Positions 1 through 6,081 of a DNA stretch of 7,290 nucleotides are shown here, piece after piece. The notes under the pieces are model-generated. The model made no database searches. It saw only the letters and a program-made list of their open reading frames with translations, and was not told the DNA's origin. Numbering within the stretch: the stretch's first letter is position 1; each line of letters starts with the position of its first letter. The translations under genes and the position numbers were made by a program. The DNA lies in the NCBI GenBank assembly GCA_965651255.1, contig CBFGRU010000159.1:1-7290 (forward strand), written 5' to 3'. This stretch comes from CBFGRU01 sp965651255. GTDB lineage: Bacteria; Planctomycetota; Phycisphaerae; Phycisphaerales; SM1A02.

Positions 1-26
1 GGGGGCAGACATGGGGGGCATTTGTG

Positions 27-42
27 AATTCTTTGCAGAATT
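27..42. repeat. Small perfect inverted repeat upstream of the sigma factor gene
   Basis: A six-base arm AATTCT (27-32) is repeated in inverted form as AGAATT (37-42) around the four-base spacer TTGC. It lies about 85 bases before the sigma factor start. It could be an operator half-site pair or a small hairpin in the leader, but a repeat this short can arise by chance. I found no convincing -35/-10 pair around it. Confidence 0.3.
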
Positions 43-112
43 GTCGAGAATGGACTATGGGCTCGGTGATTTGGTCGTTCTTGTGTTGAAAGGTCCGCCG
101 ACCCGTTCGACT

Positions 113-118
113 AAGGGA
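113..118 (+). promoter_or_regulatory. Ribosome binding site of the ECF sigma factor gene
   Basis: AAGGGA ends seven bases before the ATG at 126 and only four bases before the in-frame GTG at 123. The spacing favours the ATG, so the protein probably starts Met-Pro-Asp-Asp rather than with two methionines. Confidence 0.6.
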
Positions 119-125
119 TTTCGTG

Positions 126-671
126 ATGCCCGATGATCAGAGTGACAGGTCCGCGTGGCTGAAAGACATTCTGGGCCGACACGAAAGCGCCTTGGTGCGC
201 TATGCACACCAGATCACCGGTGATCTCGAGAGCGCGCGAGATGTGGTGCAAGACACGTTCCTCAAGCTTCTGCACCAGAACCGCACCGACGTCGAAGACC
301 ATCTCGCCGAGTGGCTCTTCACGGTATGCAGAAACAGGGCGCTGGATGTGCTGCGAAAGGAGCGACGCATGCGCAACTTCAATGATGAGCAGAGCGGTAG
401 TTTTGTTGAAGCTCCACCAGTGAATCTTCAGTCGAGAGACGCGGCCACTGAAGAGCGAGGGACGATTCTGGGATGGCTTGAACGGCTTCCGGACCGTCAG
501 CAGGAGGTCCTGCGATTGAAGTTCCAGTCGGGCTTGAGCTATCAGGAGATCGCTCGTGTTACAGCGCTGTCGGTCAGCAATGTCGGCTTTCTCATCCACA
601 CGGGTTTGAGAACGTTACGCGAGCGGGCGCAAGGTGATGCAGCACCAACGAATCCGACCGTTGTGCAATGA
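126..671 (+). CDS. ECF-family RNA polymerase sigma factor
   Basis: This is a 181-residue sigma-70 family protein of the extracytoplasmic-function type, which directs RNA polymerase to a specific promoter set. Region 2 covers about residues 15-85. It has the polymerase-binding stretch DVVQDTFLKLL (39-49) and the -10 recognition helix around WLFTVCRNRALDVLRKERR (63-81). A short linker (about 86-112) leads into region 4 (about 114-168), where LPDRQQEVLRLKF and the helix-turn-helix LSYQEIARVTALSVSNVG are clear. There is no region 1.1 or region 3 and no long C-terminal extension, and the length is typical for the class. The ATG at 126 is preferred over the GTG at 123 from RBS spacing. A membrane protein with an anti-sigma-like N-terminus starts 53 bases downstream on the same strand and is probably cotranscribed, so it is the likely regulator. 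The exact ECF group and target promoters cannot be told from the sequence alone. Confidence 0.93.
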   Translation: MPDDQSDRSAWLKDILGRHESALVRYAHQITGDLESARDVVQDTFLKLLHQNRTDVEDHLAEWLFTVCRNRALDVLRKERRMRNFNDEQSGSFVEAPPVNLQSRDAATEERGTILGWLERLPDRQQEVLRLKFQSGLSYQEIARVTALSVSNVGFLIHTGLRTLRERAQGDAAPTNPTVVQ

Positions 672-714
672 CTGTTCATGCAGGCAACCTGGTTGTGTGC
701 AGTTGCTGATGAAT

Positions 715-720
715 GAGGTG
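715..720 (+). promoter_or_regulatory. Ribosome binding site deciding the start of the VWA protein
   Basis: GAGGTG lies four bases before the ATG at 725 (six bases counted from the AGG core). The earlier in-frame ATG at 713 overlaps this site and has no purine-rich sequence at a suitable distance. The 725 start also removes a stray Met-Arg-Cys-Ser leader. Confidence 0.6.
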
Positions 721-724
721 TTCC

Positions 725-3004
725 ATGTCTTCGATTGATCCCAACGATCCGATTCTGACTGCCTACGTCCTGAACGAGCTGAATGATTCGCAGCGAGCGA
801 TCGTCGCTGAGGCATTGGCAAACGATTCAACTTTGCGACAGCTTGTTGATGAGATTCGCGAAGCGGCCGCGTCACTAGAGAGTGAACTTCACTCTGAGCC
901 GGCACCATCTCTCACGGAGGAACAACGCGCGTTCCTGGCATCCCGGATTGAACCGACCGCCGAGCCATCGAGTTTTTCGATTCAACGTACGGTCTGGTGG
1001 GCGGGTGGCATCACTGCCGCCGCTGCTTTGGTTATGCTGTCGGTCGTATTTTCAGGGTATTTTCAAACGGATGAGCAAACAACGCCAACGCTCACCCTGG
1101 ACGAGCGTGGAAACCTTGAAGATCGAAGCAGAAGTCGCATGATCACTGCAGATGAAATGTCAGATGCTGACGCTTTGGGTGCGATATTGAAACAATTGGG
1201 ATCTCGAGAAGATTCGCAGGGGGGAGCAGTTCGTCGCGATCGAACGCTGGGTGAAACAGCGTCAAGCAGTAACGAGCAGACCGAAAGGGGAGCGGGCCAG
1301 CATCTGATGCGATCCGCAGACTCGAATGTTCGGGATGAACTCCGGAGCGGAGAGAGACTCTTCTCCTCTCCTGCGTTGTCCGATTTGCAAAGCCCACCTC
1401 CGCCATCCGCCTCTCCCGGGCGAATCATGACTGTCTTTGGTGGTGGAGGCGGTTCGGGAAGCGGTGAGCCGGCTCCATCGCAGACGCGCAGTCAGGAACG
1501 ATTACGCGAGGCGCAGGATGCCCGTCAACAGGAGGGTGCCAACACCGAAAATTACCAATTGATTGTTGAGAACAGCTTCATTGTCCCTCGGGGTGAACGA
1601 GCGCTGTCAACGTTCTCAATTGACGTCGATACTGCATCATACACCAACACACGCCGCTTTCTTGAAGCGGGTCAACTTCCGCCTCCTGATGCGGTGCGCA
1701 TCGAGGAACTATTGAACTACTTTCGGTACGATGACCCGGTTCCGGCCGATGGAGAACCCTTTGCGGTGCAACTTGAGGCAGGTCCGGCACCTTGGAAGCC
1801 TGAACATCGTCTCGTTCGAATCGGGTTGCGCGGCCAGGACATTGATCTGGCCGATCGACCTCCGACCAACCTCGTGTTCCTGATCGATGTGTCCGGATCG
1901 ATGAATCACCAGAACAAGCTGCCGCTCCTGAAGAAAGCATTCAGCATGCTGGTTGATTCGCTTACGCCGGATGATCGCGTAGCCATGGTGGTCTATGCCG
2001 GTGCTTCCGGACTCGCGCTTCCATCGACATTCGCCTATCACCGTGAATCAATTTTTCATGCGATTGATTCACTCTCGGCCGGTGGGTCGACAAACGGAGG
2101 CGCCGGAATTGAACTGGCTTACCGTGTTGCGCAAGAGCACTTCATCGAAGGGGGCATCAACCGAGTGATTCTGGCGACTGATGGTGACTTCAATGTGGGC
2201 GTGTCCAGCGATGGCGACCTCGTGCGCCTGATCGAAGAGAAGCGACGTACCGGCATCTTTTTGTCAGTTCTTGGCTTCGGGACTGGCAATTTGCAAGATG
2301 CCAAGATGGAGCAACTCGCCGACAAAGGCAACGGCCACTACTCGTACATCGATTCGGTCGCTGAAGCGAAGAGAGTACTTGTCGATGAGTTGGGTGGCAC
2401 GCTGGTTACGATTGCGAAGGATGTGAAAGTTCAGGTGGAGTTCAACCCGGCGCAGGTTGCGGCGTATCGCCTGATTGGATATGAGAATCGCCTGCTCGCC
2501 GCTGAAGACTTTGCAGATGATTCAAAGGATGCCGGTGAGCTTGGTGCGGGGATGAGTGTGACAGCGTTGTATGAAGTTGTGCCGGTCGGTGTACCGTTCG
2601 AGGGGCGCGCGGTTGAGGACCTGAAGTACCAGCCGAAAGAAGGCACCGAAGAAGTGGCGGAGGAGCGAGGTCCGCAGAGCGACGAACTCCTGACGGTCCA
2701 GTTGCGATACAAGCTCCCTGAAGGGGATGAAAGTATCCTCCTTGCGTTTCCGTTAGTTGATGGCGGCAAAAAACTGGACGCAACGAGTGATGACTTCCGC
2801 TTCGCCGCCAGCGTTGCCGCTTTTGGCATGCTGCTCAGAGATTCGATCCATCGGGCTGAGGCGTCGTGGTCAATGGTGTATGACCTTGCGCGACATGCCC
2901 GAGGTCGCGATCTTGGCGCATCGCGTGAAGCTTTTCAGGAGCTTGTGAAGAAAGCAGCAGCCCTCCATGGTGAAACGCCATCGCTTGACGATGGATCACA
3001 GTGA
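725..3004 (+). CDS. Membrane anti-sigma-like protein fused to a YfbK-type von Willebrand A domain protein
   Basis: This 759-residue protein is probably anchored in the cytoplasmic membrane. Residues 5-55 (DPILTAYVLNELNDSQRAIV and following) are short acidic helices like those of anti-sigma factors encoded next to planctomycete ECF sigmas. There is no His/Cys zinc motif, and no cysteine at all from this start. One membrane helix follows at about 89-112 (WWAGGITAAAALVMLSVVFSG). A low-complexity linker (115-275) contains PPPPSASP and a GGGGGSGSG run. The YfbK N-terminal domain is at about 275-372, with STFSIDVDTASYTNTRRFL and PPPDAVRIEELLNYF. The VWA domain is at about 380-560 with a complete MIDAS: D388-V-S390-G-S392, T456 and D486. 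The YfbK C-terminal (DUF3520-type) domain is at about 565-745. Position behind the sigma gene suggests N-in/C-out topology, with the N-terminus holding the sigma factor and the VWA part binding a ligand outside. The YfbK/VWA call is firm; the anti-sigma role is inferred from position and sequence style. Confidence 0.88.
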   Translation: MSSIDPNDPILTAYVLNELNDSQRAIVAEALANDSTLRQLVDEIREAAASLESELHSEPAPSLTEEQRAFLASRIEPTAEPSSFSIQRTVWWAGGITAAAALVMLSVVFSGYFQTDEQTTPTLTLDERGNLEDRSRSRMITADEMSDADALGAILKQLGSREDSQGGAVRRDRTLGETASSSNEQTERGAGQHLMRSADSNVRDELRSGERLFSSPALSDLQSPPPPSASPGRIMTVFGGGGGSGSGEPAPSQTRSQERLREAQDARQQEGANTENYQLIVENSFIVPRGERALSTFSIDVDTASYTNTRRFLEAGQLPPPDAVRIEELLNYFRYDDPVPADGEPFAVQLEAGPAPWKPEHRLVRIGLRGQDIDLADRPPTNLVFLIDVSGSMNHQNKLPLLKKAFSMLVDSLTPDDRVAMVVYAGASGLALPSTFAYHRESIFHAIDSLSAGGSTNGGAGIELAYRVAQEHFIEGGINRVILATDGDFNVGVSSDGDLVRLIEEKRRTGIFLSVLGFGTGNLQDAKMEQLADKGNGHYSYIDSVAEAKRVLVDELGGTLVTIAKDVKVQVEFNPAQVAAYRLIGYENRLLAAEDFADDSKDAGELGAGMSVTALYEVVPVGVPFEGRAVEDLKYQPKEGTEEVAEERGPQSDELLTVQLRYKLPEGDESILLAFPLVDGGKKLDATSDDFRFAASVAAFGMLLRDSIHRAEASWSMVYDLARHARGRDLGASREAFQELVKKAAALHGETPSLDDGSQ

Positions 3005-3037
3005 TTCGCAAGGGCTGCGTGGGACAGTTTGAATATC

Positions 3038-3084
3038 AAAGACAGCACGCCGGCGTCACGATGACGACGGCGTGCTGGTTCTTT
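3038..3084. terminator. Bidirectional intrinsic terminator between the convergent units
   Basis: A ten-base arm CAGCACGCCG (3043-3052) pairs perfectly with CGGCGTGCTG (3068-3077). After one G/A mismatch, an inner CGTCA (3054-3058) pairs with TGACG (3062-3066) around a three-base loop. Outside the stem, AAAGA (3038-3042) faces TCTTT (3080-3084), giving a T-rich tail on the plus strand (GTTCTTTCT) and on the minus strand (TCTTTGAT). The stem starts 38 bases after the VWA gene stop and ends 24 bases beyond the rplI stop, so it is well placed to end both transcripts. It is the only notable element in the 97-base gap. Confidence 0.85.
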
Positions 3085-3101
3085 CTATGTACACATTGCA
3101 T

Positions 3102-3659
3102 TCAGTCTGCAGCAGGGGCTTCGGCGGCAGCAGTGTCATCCGCCGGTTCATCTGCTTCACCCTGGTCGGCAAAGTCAAAGTCTGCACGTCCTTCACCGAG
3201 TGGCCGGTCCGACGTTACAGCAATAGTGATTTCTGTGCGCAGGTCTTTGGCAAACTGAATCGGCACATGGTACGTCCCGACTCGCTTGATTGCCTGCCCC
3301 AGCCGAATGAATCGCATTTCAACATCGAGACCTTCGGACTTGAGGGCATCGGAAAGATCTGATTGAGTCACAGAGCCGTACAGCAGTCCCTGATCATTCG
3401 TCGAGCGGACGAGCTTCAGTTCGTACTCATTGAGCTTCTCAAGGAGCTTCTGTCGCTCCGCCCTTTGTGCAGCCAATTCCGCCTGCACGCGCTGGCGCTC
3501 TTCCTTGAGATCCTCGATGCGCTTCTTGGTGGGAACTTCAGCCAAACCGTGCGGCAGCAGATAGTTTCGTGCATACCCGGGCCGGACTTTGACAACGTCG
3601 CCAACGATCCCAAGGTTTTCAATGTTCGTGTTCAAGAGCAGACTGACGTACTTTGCCAT
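3102..3659 (-). CDS. rplI: Large ribosomal subunit protein bL9 with an acidic C-terminal extension
   Basis: bL9 binds 23S rRNA near the L1 stalk and helps keep the reading frame. The N-terminal domain (1-50) contains the full family signature GIVGDVVKVRPGYARNYLLP (17-36). A long charged helix follows (about 44-82), and then the C-terminal domain (about 85-148) with SVTQSDLSDAL and VGTYHVPIQF. The protein is 185 residues, against about 150 for most bL9. The excess is an acidic, Ala-rich tail (about 150-185) with ADFDFADQGEADEPADD. The ATG at 3659 is chosen because MAKYVSLLLN is the family N-terminus and a strong GGAAGGA lies nine bases upstream; an in-frame extension to 3728 adds 23 residues unlike bL9. 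It is the last gene of the operon, 99 bases after ssb and just before the shared terminator. The gene rpsR, normally next to it, is missing here. Confidence 0.97.
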   Translation of the reverse strand: MAKYVSLLLNTNIENLGIVGDVVKVRPGYARNYLLPHGLAEVPTKKRIEDLKEERQRVQAELAAQRAERQKLLEKLNEYELKLVRSTNDQGLLYGSVTQSDLSDALKSEGLDVEMRFIRLGQAIKRVGTYHVPIQFAKDLRTEITIAVTSDRPLGEGRADFDFADQGEADEPADDTAAAEAPAAD

Positions 3660-3668
3660 GGAACGCTG

Positions 3669-3675
3669 TCCTTCC
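3669..3675 (-). promoter_or_regulatory. Ribosome binding site of rplI
   Basis: On the minus strand this reads GGAAGGA, nine bases before the ATG at 3659. It supports that start over a 23-residue longer in-frame reading. Confidence 0.75.
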
Positions 3676-3720
3676 AGAGTTGAAGTTAGGAGCGATGCGA
3701 GGCACTCGCCCCAGCGGTGA

Positions 3721-3743
3721 GCAGCCACGGACGTCGTGGTTGC
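3721..3743 (-). other. Hairpin in the ssb-rplI intergenic transcript
   Basis: On the minus-strand RNA, CCACG and CGTGG form five perfect pairs around a five-base loop. Across one A/C mismatch the stem is extended by GCA with TGC. No U-tract follows, so it does not look like an intrinsic terminator. It sits in the 99-base gap where many bacteria carry rpsR. It could stabilise mRNA, mark a processing site, or set relative expression of ssb and rplI. The pairing is visible; the role is unknown. Confidence 0.45.
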
Positions 3744-3758
3744 CTTATGAAATCAGAG

Positions 3759-4211
3759 TTAGAACGGAATGTCATCATCGTCAATTGCTTCGAAGTTTGA
3801 GCTGCCGGTCGCTTGGCTGGAACCTGCGGGATACCGCCCTTCGCTTTCTGCGCCCCCGCGACTTCCACCGGCGCTGCTTCCGCGCGAATCGATGAACTGA
3901 AAACCTTCGACAACGACACGGAGCTTACTGCGATTGCTGCCATCCTTGTCTTGCCACTGGTCGAGCTTCAGGCGCCCTTCAATGAAGACCGGACGGCCTT
4001 TCGAAAGGTATTGCGCGAGGACTTCCGCTGTGCGCCCCCACGCTTCACAGTCGACAAACGTAGTCTCTTCTCGCTCCTGGCCGTCATTGCCTTTGAACTT
4101 GCGGTTCACCGCGAGCCCGATGTTGGCGACGCTGTGGCCATTCGGCGTCTGGCGCAACTCAACATCTCGCGTCAGATTGCCCATCAGAAGAACTTTGTTG
4201 TAGTTCGCCAT
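3759..4211 (-). CDS. ssb: Single-stranded DNA-binding protein
   Basis: SSB coats single-stranded DNA during replication, recombination and repair and recruits partner proteins through its C-terminal tip. The 150-residue protein begins MANYNKVLLMGNLTRDVELR, typical of the OB-fold N-terminus. The OB domain covers about residues 1-108, with ETTFVDCEAWGRTAEVLAQY (49-68) and KGRPVFIEGRLKLDQW (71-86). The tail (109-143) is Gly/Ser-rich and flexible, and it ends in the conserved acidic tip DDDDIPF (144-150). The start at 4211 has GAAGAGG upstream with seven bases of spacing. It lies 69 bases after rpsF and 99 before rplI, so the familiar rpsF-ssb linkage is kept. Length and motifs are ordinary for a bacterial housekeeping SSB. 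Confidence 0.97.
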   Translation of the reverse strand: MANYNKVLLMGNLTRDVELRQTPNGHSVANIGLAVNRKFKGNDGQEREETTFVDCEAWGRTAEVLAQYLSKGRPVFIEGRLKLDQWQDKDGSNRSKLRVVVEGFQFIDSRGSSAGGSRGGAESEGRYPAGSSQATGSSNFEAIDDDDIPF

Positions 4212-4280
4212 CCTGCGGCCTCTTCATCGGTTTCGTTGCGGGGTTCGTAACGCCGCGCACTGCGGAGGGGCGTCATCCGT

Positions 4281-4727
4281 TCAGTCGGCATCGTACTCGG
4301 CAGCAACCGGTTCCTCTTCTTCTTCCTCGTGCTGATCAAACTCGCCGGAATCCTTCCGTTCTCGCCGCAGGACAATCTCATCATCCAGCGCCTGCCGAGC
4401 ATCGAAAGACTTGGCCTCTTCATCTGTCAGATGATCTGCCCGAAGCACCATTGATCGCAGAATCTGTTCCGACAGGTTGCAATCGCGCTCGAAGTTGACG
4501 AGATTGGCTGCAGGCGCCTTGAAGTATGTAAGCAGATACAGTCCCCGCTTGTTTCCGGCAATGTCGTATGCCAACCGTCGCTCATCCCACTTGGCCATCG
4601 CCAGAACCTCGGCTTCAGCGCGATTCAGCAGGTGGTTCAGATGTTCAACGGCTGCGCCGAGGTCAGCCAATGCTGCCTGCGGGAAAAGGAAGAGGCCCTC
4701 GTACTTGTTGATTCGTGATTCTGCCAT
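4281..4727 (-). CDS. rpsF: Small ribosomal subunit protein bS6 with an acidic tail
   Basis: bS6 binds the central domain of 16S rRNA in the 30S platform as a partner of bS18. The protein starts MAESRINKYEGLFLFPQAA. The ferredoxin-like fold covers about residues 7-103, with the hallmark strands AKWDERRLAYDIAGNKRGLYL (45-65, named in part) and NLSEQILRSMVLRAD (84-98). After about residue 104 a charged extension ends in an EEEEEE run (134-139) and EYDAD. At 148 residues it is somewhat longer than typical bS6. Translation starts at the ATG at 4727; upstream there is only a weak GAGA-type Shine-Dalgarno, and a leader hairpin ends 19 bases before the start. It follows pth after 65 bases and precedes ssb. 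Its partner gene rpsR is not in this operon, so bS18 must be encoded elsewhere. Confidence 0.96.
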   Translation of the reverse strand: MAESRINKYEGLFLFPQAALADLGAAVEHLNHLLNRAEAEVLAMAKWDERRLAYDIAGNKRGLYLLTYFKAPAANLVNFERDCNLSEQILRSMVLRADHLTDEEAKSFDARQALDDEIVLRRERKDSGEFDQHEEEEEEPVAAEYDAD

Positions 4728-4746
4728 GTGATTGGTCTCGCTGTCT

Positions 4747-4776
4747 CAGCGCGGCACCGTCTTCTCGGCCCCGCTG
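4747..4776 (-). promoter_or_regulatory. rpsF leader hairpin, candidate S6:S18-type autoregulatory element
   Basis: On the minus-strand RNA, CAGCG (4776-4772) pairs with CGCTG (4751-4747). Inside, CCG and CGG close a six-base AGAAGA loop. The internal loop is asymmetric, with GGG on the 5' side and TGCCG on the 3' side, which places an unpaired CCG next to the lower stem. Published rpsF leaders that bind the S6:S18 complex have a conserved CCG in a bulge of a hairpin, so this is a candidate. The match is by eye and from memory of the motif, and the stems are short. Confidence 0.3.
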
Positions 4777-4792
4777 GTGTTGGGTAGCTAGT

Positions 4793-5368
4793 TTACGCAG
4801 TATTCCTACGGTTGAATCGATTCATTGCTGGTTCCAGCCCTTGTATTGTCCACGTCATTGCCGCTTCCGTCGCTTCATTCAGGGCTGGTTCGAGTCGCTC
4901 CAGTTGGTCCGGTCGAAAGCGGCCGAGCACATAGTCCTTCTGTGGCACTTGGCCCGGGCCATCAATCCCGACACGCAGTCGGGCGTATTGCGAGGATCCA
5001 AGCTTCTGCTCGATGTCGATCAATCCATTGTGCCCGCCAGCTGAACCTTCCGGACGCAGTCGAATAACGCCGCAAGAGAGTGCGATATCGTCAACGACTA
5101 CGAGCAGGTCATCCGCAGGCCGCAGCTTGTAGAACCGAATTGCTTCGGCCACTGCCTGCCCGCTCCGATTCATGAATGTGGTCGGTTTCAGAAGCAGCAC
5201 CGTCTCATCCTCAATCCGGGCCTCAATGCACACCCCAGAGAACCGGCTGCGCGCCACCGTCCCCGGGGCGTGTTCACGCGCCAGGCGGTCCAGCACCAGA
5301 AACCCGACGTTGTGACGAGTCTGGTCATACTGCGGGCCAGGATTGCCGAGACCGACAATGAGTTTCAT
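4793..5368 (-). CDS. pth: Peptidyl-tRNA hydrolase
   Basis: This cytoplasmic enzyme cleaves the ester bond of peptidyl-tRNAs released from stalled ribosomes, freeing tRNA for reuse. The protein has 191 residues, a normal length for the family. It opens with MKLIVGLGNPGPQY and has the active-site residues in register with the E. coli enzyme: N9, the catalytic H19 in TRHNVGF, N67 in KPTTFMNRSG, D93 in VVVDDIAL, and N114 in GGHNGL. The family motif YVLGRF is at 146-151. The usual DDLDLP segment reads DDIALS here, which keeps the key aspartate. The ATG at 5368 shares its A with the rplY stop codon (TAATG), and a GGAGGA within the end of rplY lies three bases upstream, so translation is probably coupled to rplY. 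The rplY-pth pairing is common in bacteria. Confidence 0.97.
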   Translation of the reverse strand: MKLIVGLGNPGPQYDQTRHNVGFLVLDRLAREHAPGTVARSRFSGVCIEARIEDETVLLLKPTTFMNRSGQAVAEAIRFYKLRPADDLLVVVDDIALSCGVIRLRPEGSAGGHNGLIDIEQKLGSSQYARLRVGIDGPGQVPQKDYVLGRFRPDQLERLEPALNEATEAAMTWTIQGLEPAMNRFNRRNTA

Positions 5369-6009
5369 TAGTCCTCCGAGCCCTCGCTCTCCTTGCGCTC
5401 GGTGATGACCTCCGGTTCGGCTGAACCGGCGACTTCGGCAGCTTCGCCTTCTTCTTCTTCCTCGATGAAGTCAATATGTGCAATCGCATGCTCAGGATCG
5501 ATTGCCGTCCGCACTCCTTCCGGGAGAGTGATTTCACCGACCGTGATGACTTCCTGCATCTTGGAAAGATCAACACGAATCTCTTCGGGAATGTTGTTCG
5601 CCTTGCAGATGACTTCAAGTTCAGTGAGATCGTGCGTCAGCACGGCACCGGGTTTCTTGGCAGCTTCCGGCGTTCCAACGAACTTGATGTGAACGGCAAC
5701 TTCGACTTCTTCATCCAGATCAACGCGCGTGAAGTCAAGGTGAATCACGTCGTCACCGAGATACCCGAACTGAAGTTCATTCACGAGGCAGGTCTCAGTA
5801 CCGGAACCTTCGATCTCAATCGAAAAGAGGTGGGCGCCATGGTGCAGATGCATCAGCACTTCGGCCTGATCCACCGCGATCGCCACGGGTGTTTGCTGAT
5901 GCCCGTAAATGATTGCGGGCAGTTTGCCGGACTTGCGAAGGCGTTGGGAATACCGCGTGCCGATTCGATCGCGGACTTGTGCTTTCAGAGTTGGTGTGGG
6001 GTGACTCAT
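5368..6009 (-). CDS. rplY: Large ribosomal subunit protein bL25, long CTC/TL5 form
   Basis: bL25 binds 5S rRNA in the central protuberance of the 50S subunit. This is the two-domain general-stress (CTC/TL5) form, 213 residues from the chosen start. The N-terminal 5S-binding domain (about 5-95) has LKAQVRDRIGTRYSQRLRKS and GKLPAIIYGH, ending in DDVIHLDFTRVD. The C-terminal beta domain (about 98-183) has VAVHIKFVGTPEAAKKPGAV and NNIPEEIRVDLSKM. A strongly acidic tail follows (183-213) with an EEEEEGEAAE run and ESEGSED. The ATG at 6009 is preferred because GGAAG lies eight bases upstream; a TTG at 6027 would add six residues but has no clear ribosome site. The stop overlaps the pth start by one base. 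Upstream, 72 bases separate it from prs. Confidence 0.96.
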   Translation of the reverse strand: MSHPTPTLKAQVRDRIGTRYSQRLRKSGKLPAIIYGHQQTPVAIAVDQAEVLMHLHHGAHLFSIEIEGSGTETCLVNELQFGYLGDDVIHLDFTRVDLDEEVEVAVHIKFVGTPEAAKKPGAVLTHDLTELEVICKANNIPEEIRVDLSKMQEVITVGEITLPEGVRTAIDPEHAIAHIDFIEEEEEGEAAEVAGSAEPEVITERKESEGSED

Positions 6010-6017
6010 GTTGATTT

Positions 6018-6022
6018 CTTCC
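6018..6022 (-). promoter_or_regulatory. Ribosome binding site of rplY
   Basis: On the minus strand this reads GGAAG, eight bases before the ATG at 6009. It supports the 213-residue form of bL25 over a six-residue longer form starting at the TTG at 6027. Confidence 0.6.
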
Positions 6023-6081
6023 GTCAAATCAGGAATTCGTACGAGTTTCAGGGGAAGTTTGAGTTGCCTTGACGTTGGTCA

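Noticed and set aside
1..20. Direct repeat of GGGGGCA-like sequence at the left edge
   Set aside because: Two short G-rich copies at a window edge are too little to call a repeat element or a quadruplex.
32..61. A sigma-70-like promoter before the sigma factor gene (TTTGCA or TTGCAG with a TATGGG-like -10)
   Set aside because: The -10 matches only about half of the consensus and the spacing is not convincing; no ECF-type GGAAC box was seen either.
111..599. A 162-codon open frame on the minus strand opposite the sigma factor gene
   Set aside because: The plus-strand frame has unmistakable sigma regions 2 and 4; the antisense product resembles nothing and has no good ribosome site.
3660..3728. 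A longer N-terminus for bL9 starting at 3728
   Set aside because: The extra 23 residues do not resemble bL9, while the ATG at 3659 has a strong GGAAGGA at good spacing and gives the family N-terminus.
5476..6072. A 198-codon open frame on the plus strand opposite rplY
   Set aside because: It lies antisense to a clear bL25 gene, has no recognisable domain, and long antisense frames are expected opposite codon-biased genes.
6022..6074. Inverted repeat CGTCAA/TTGACG in the rplY leader
   Set aside because: The arms are six bases and about 41 bases apart, which is expected by chance; TTGACG read as a -35 leaves no room for a -10 before the start codon.
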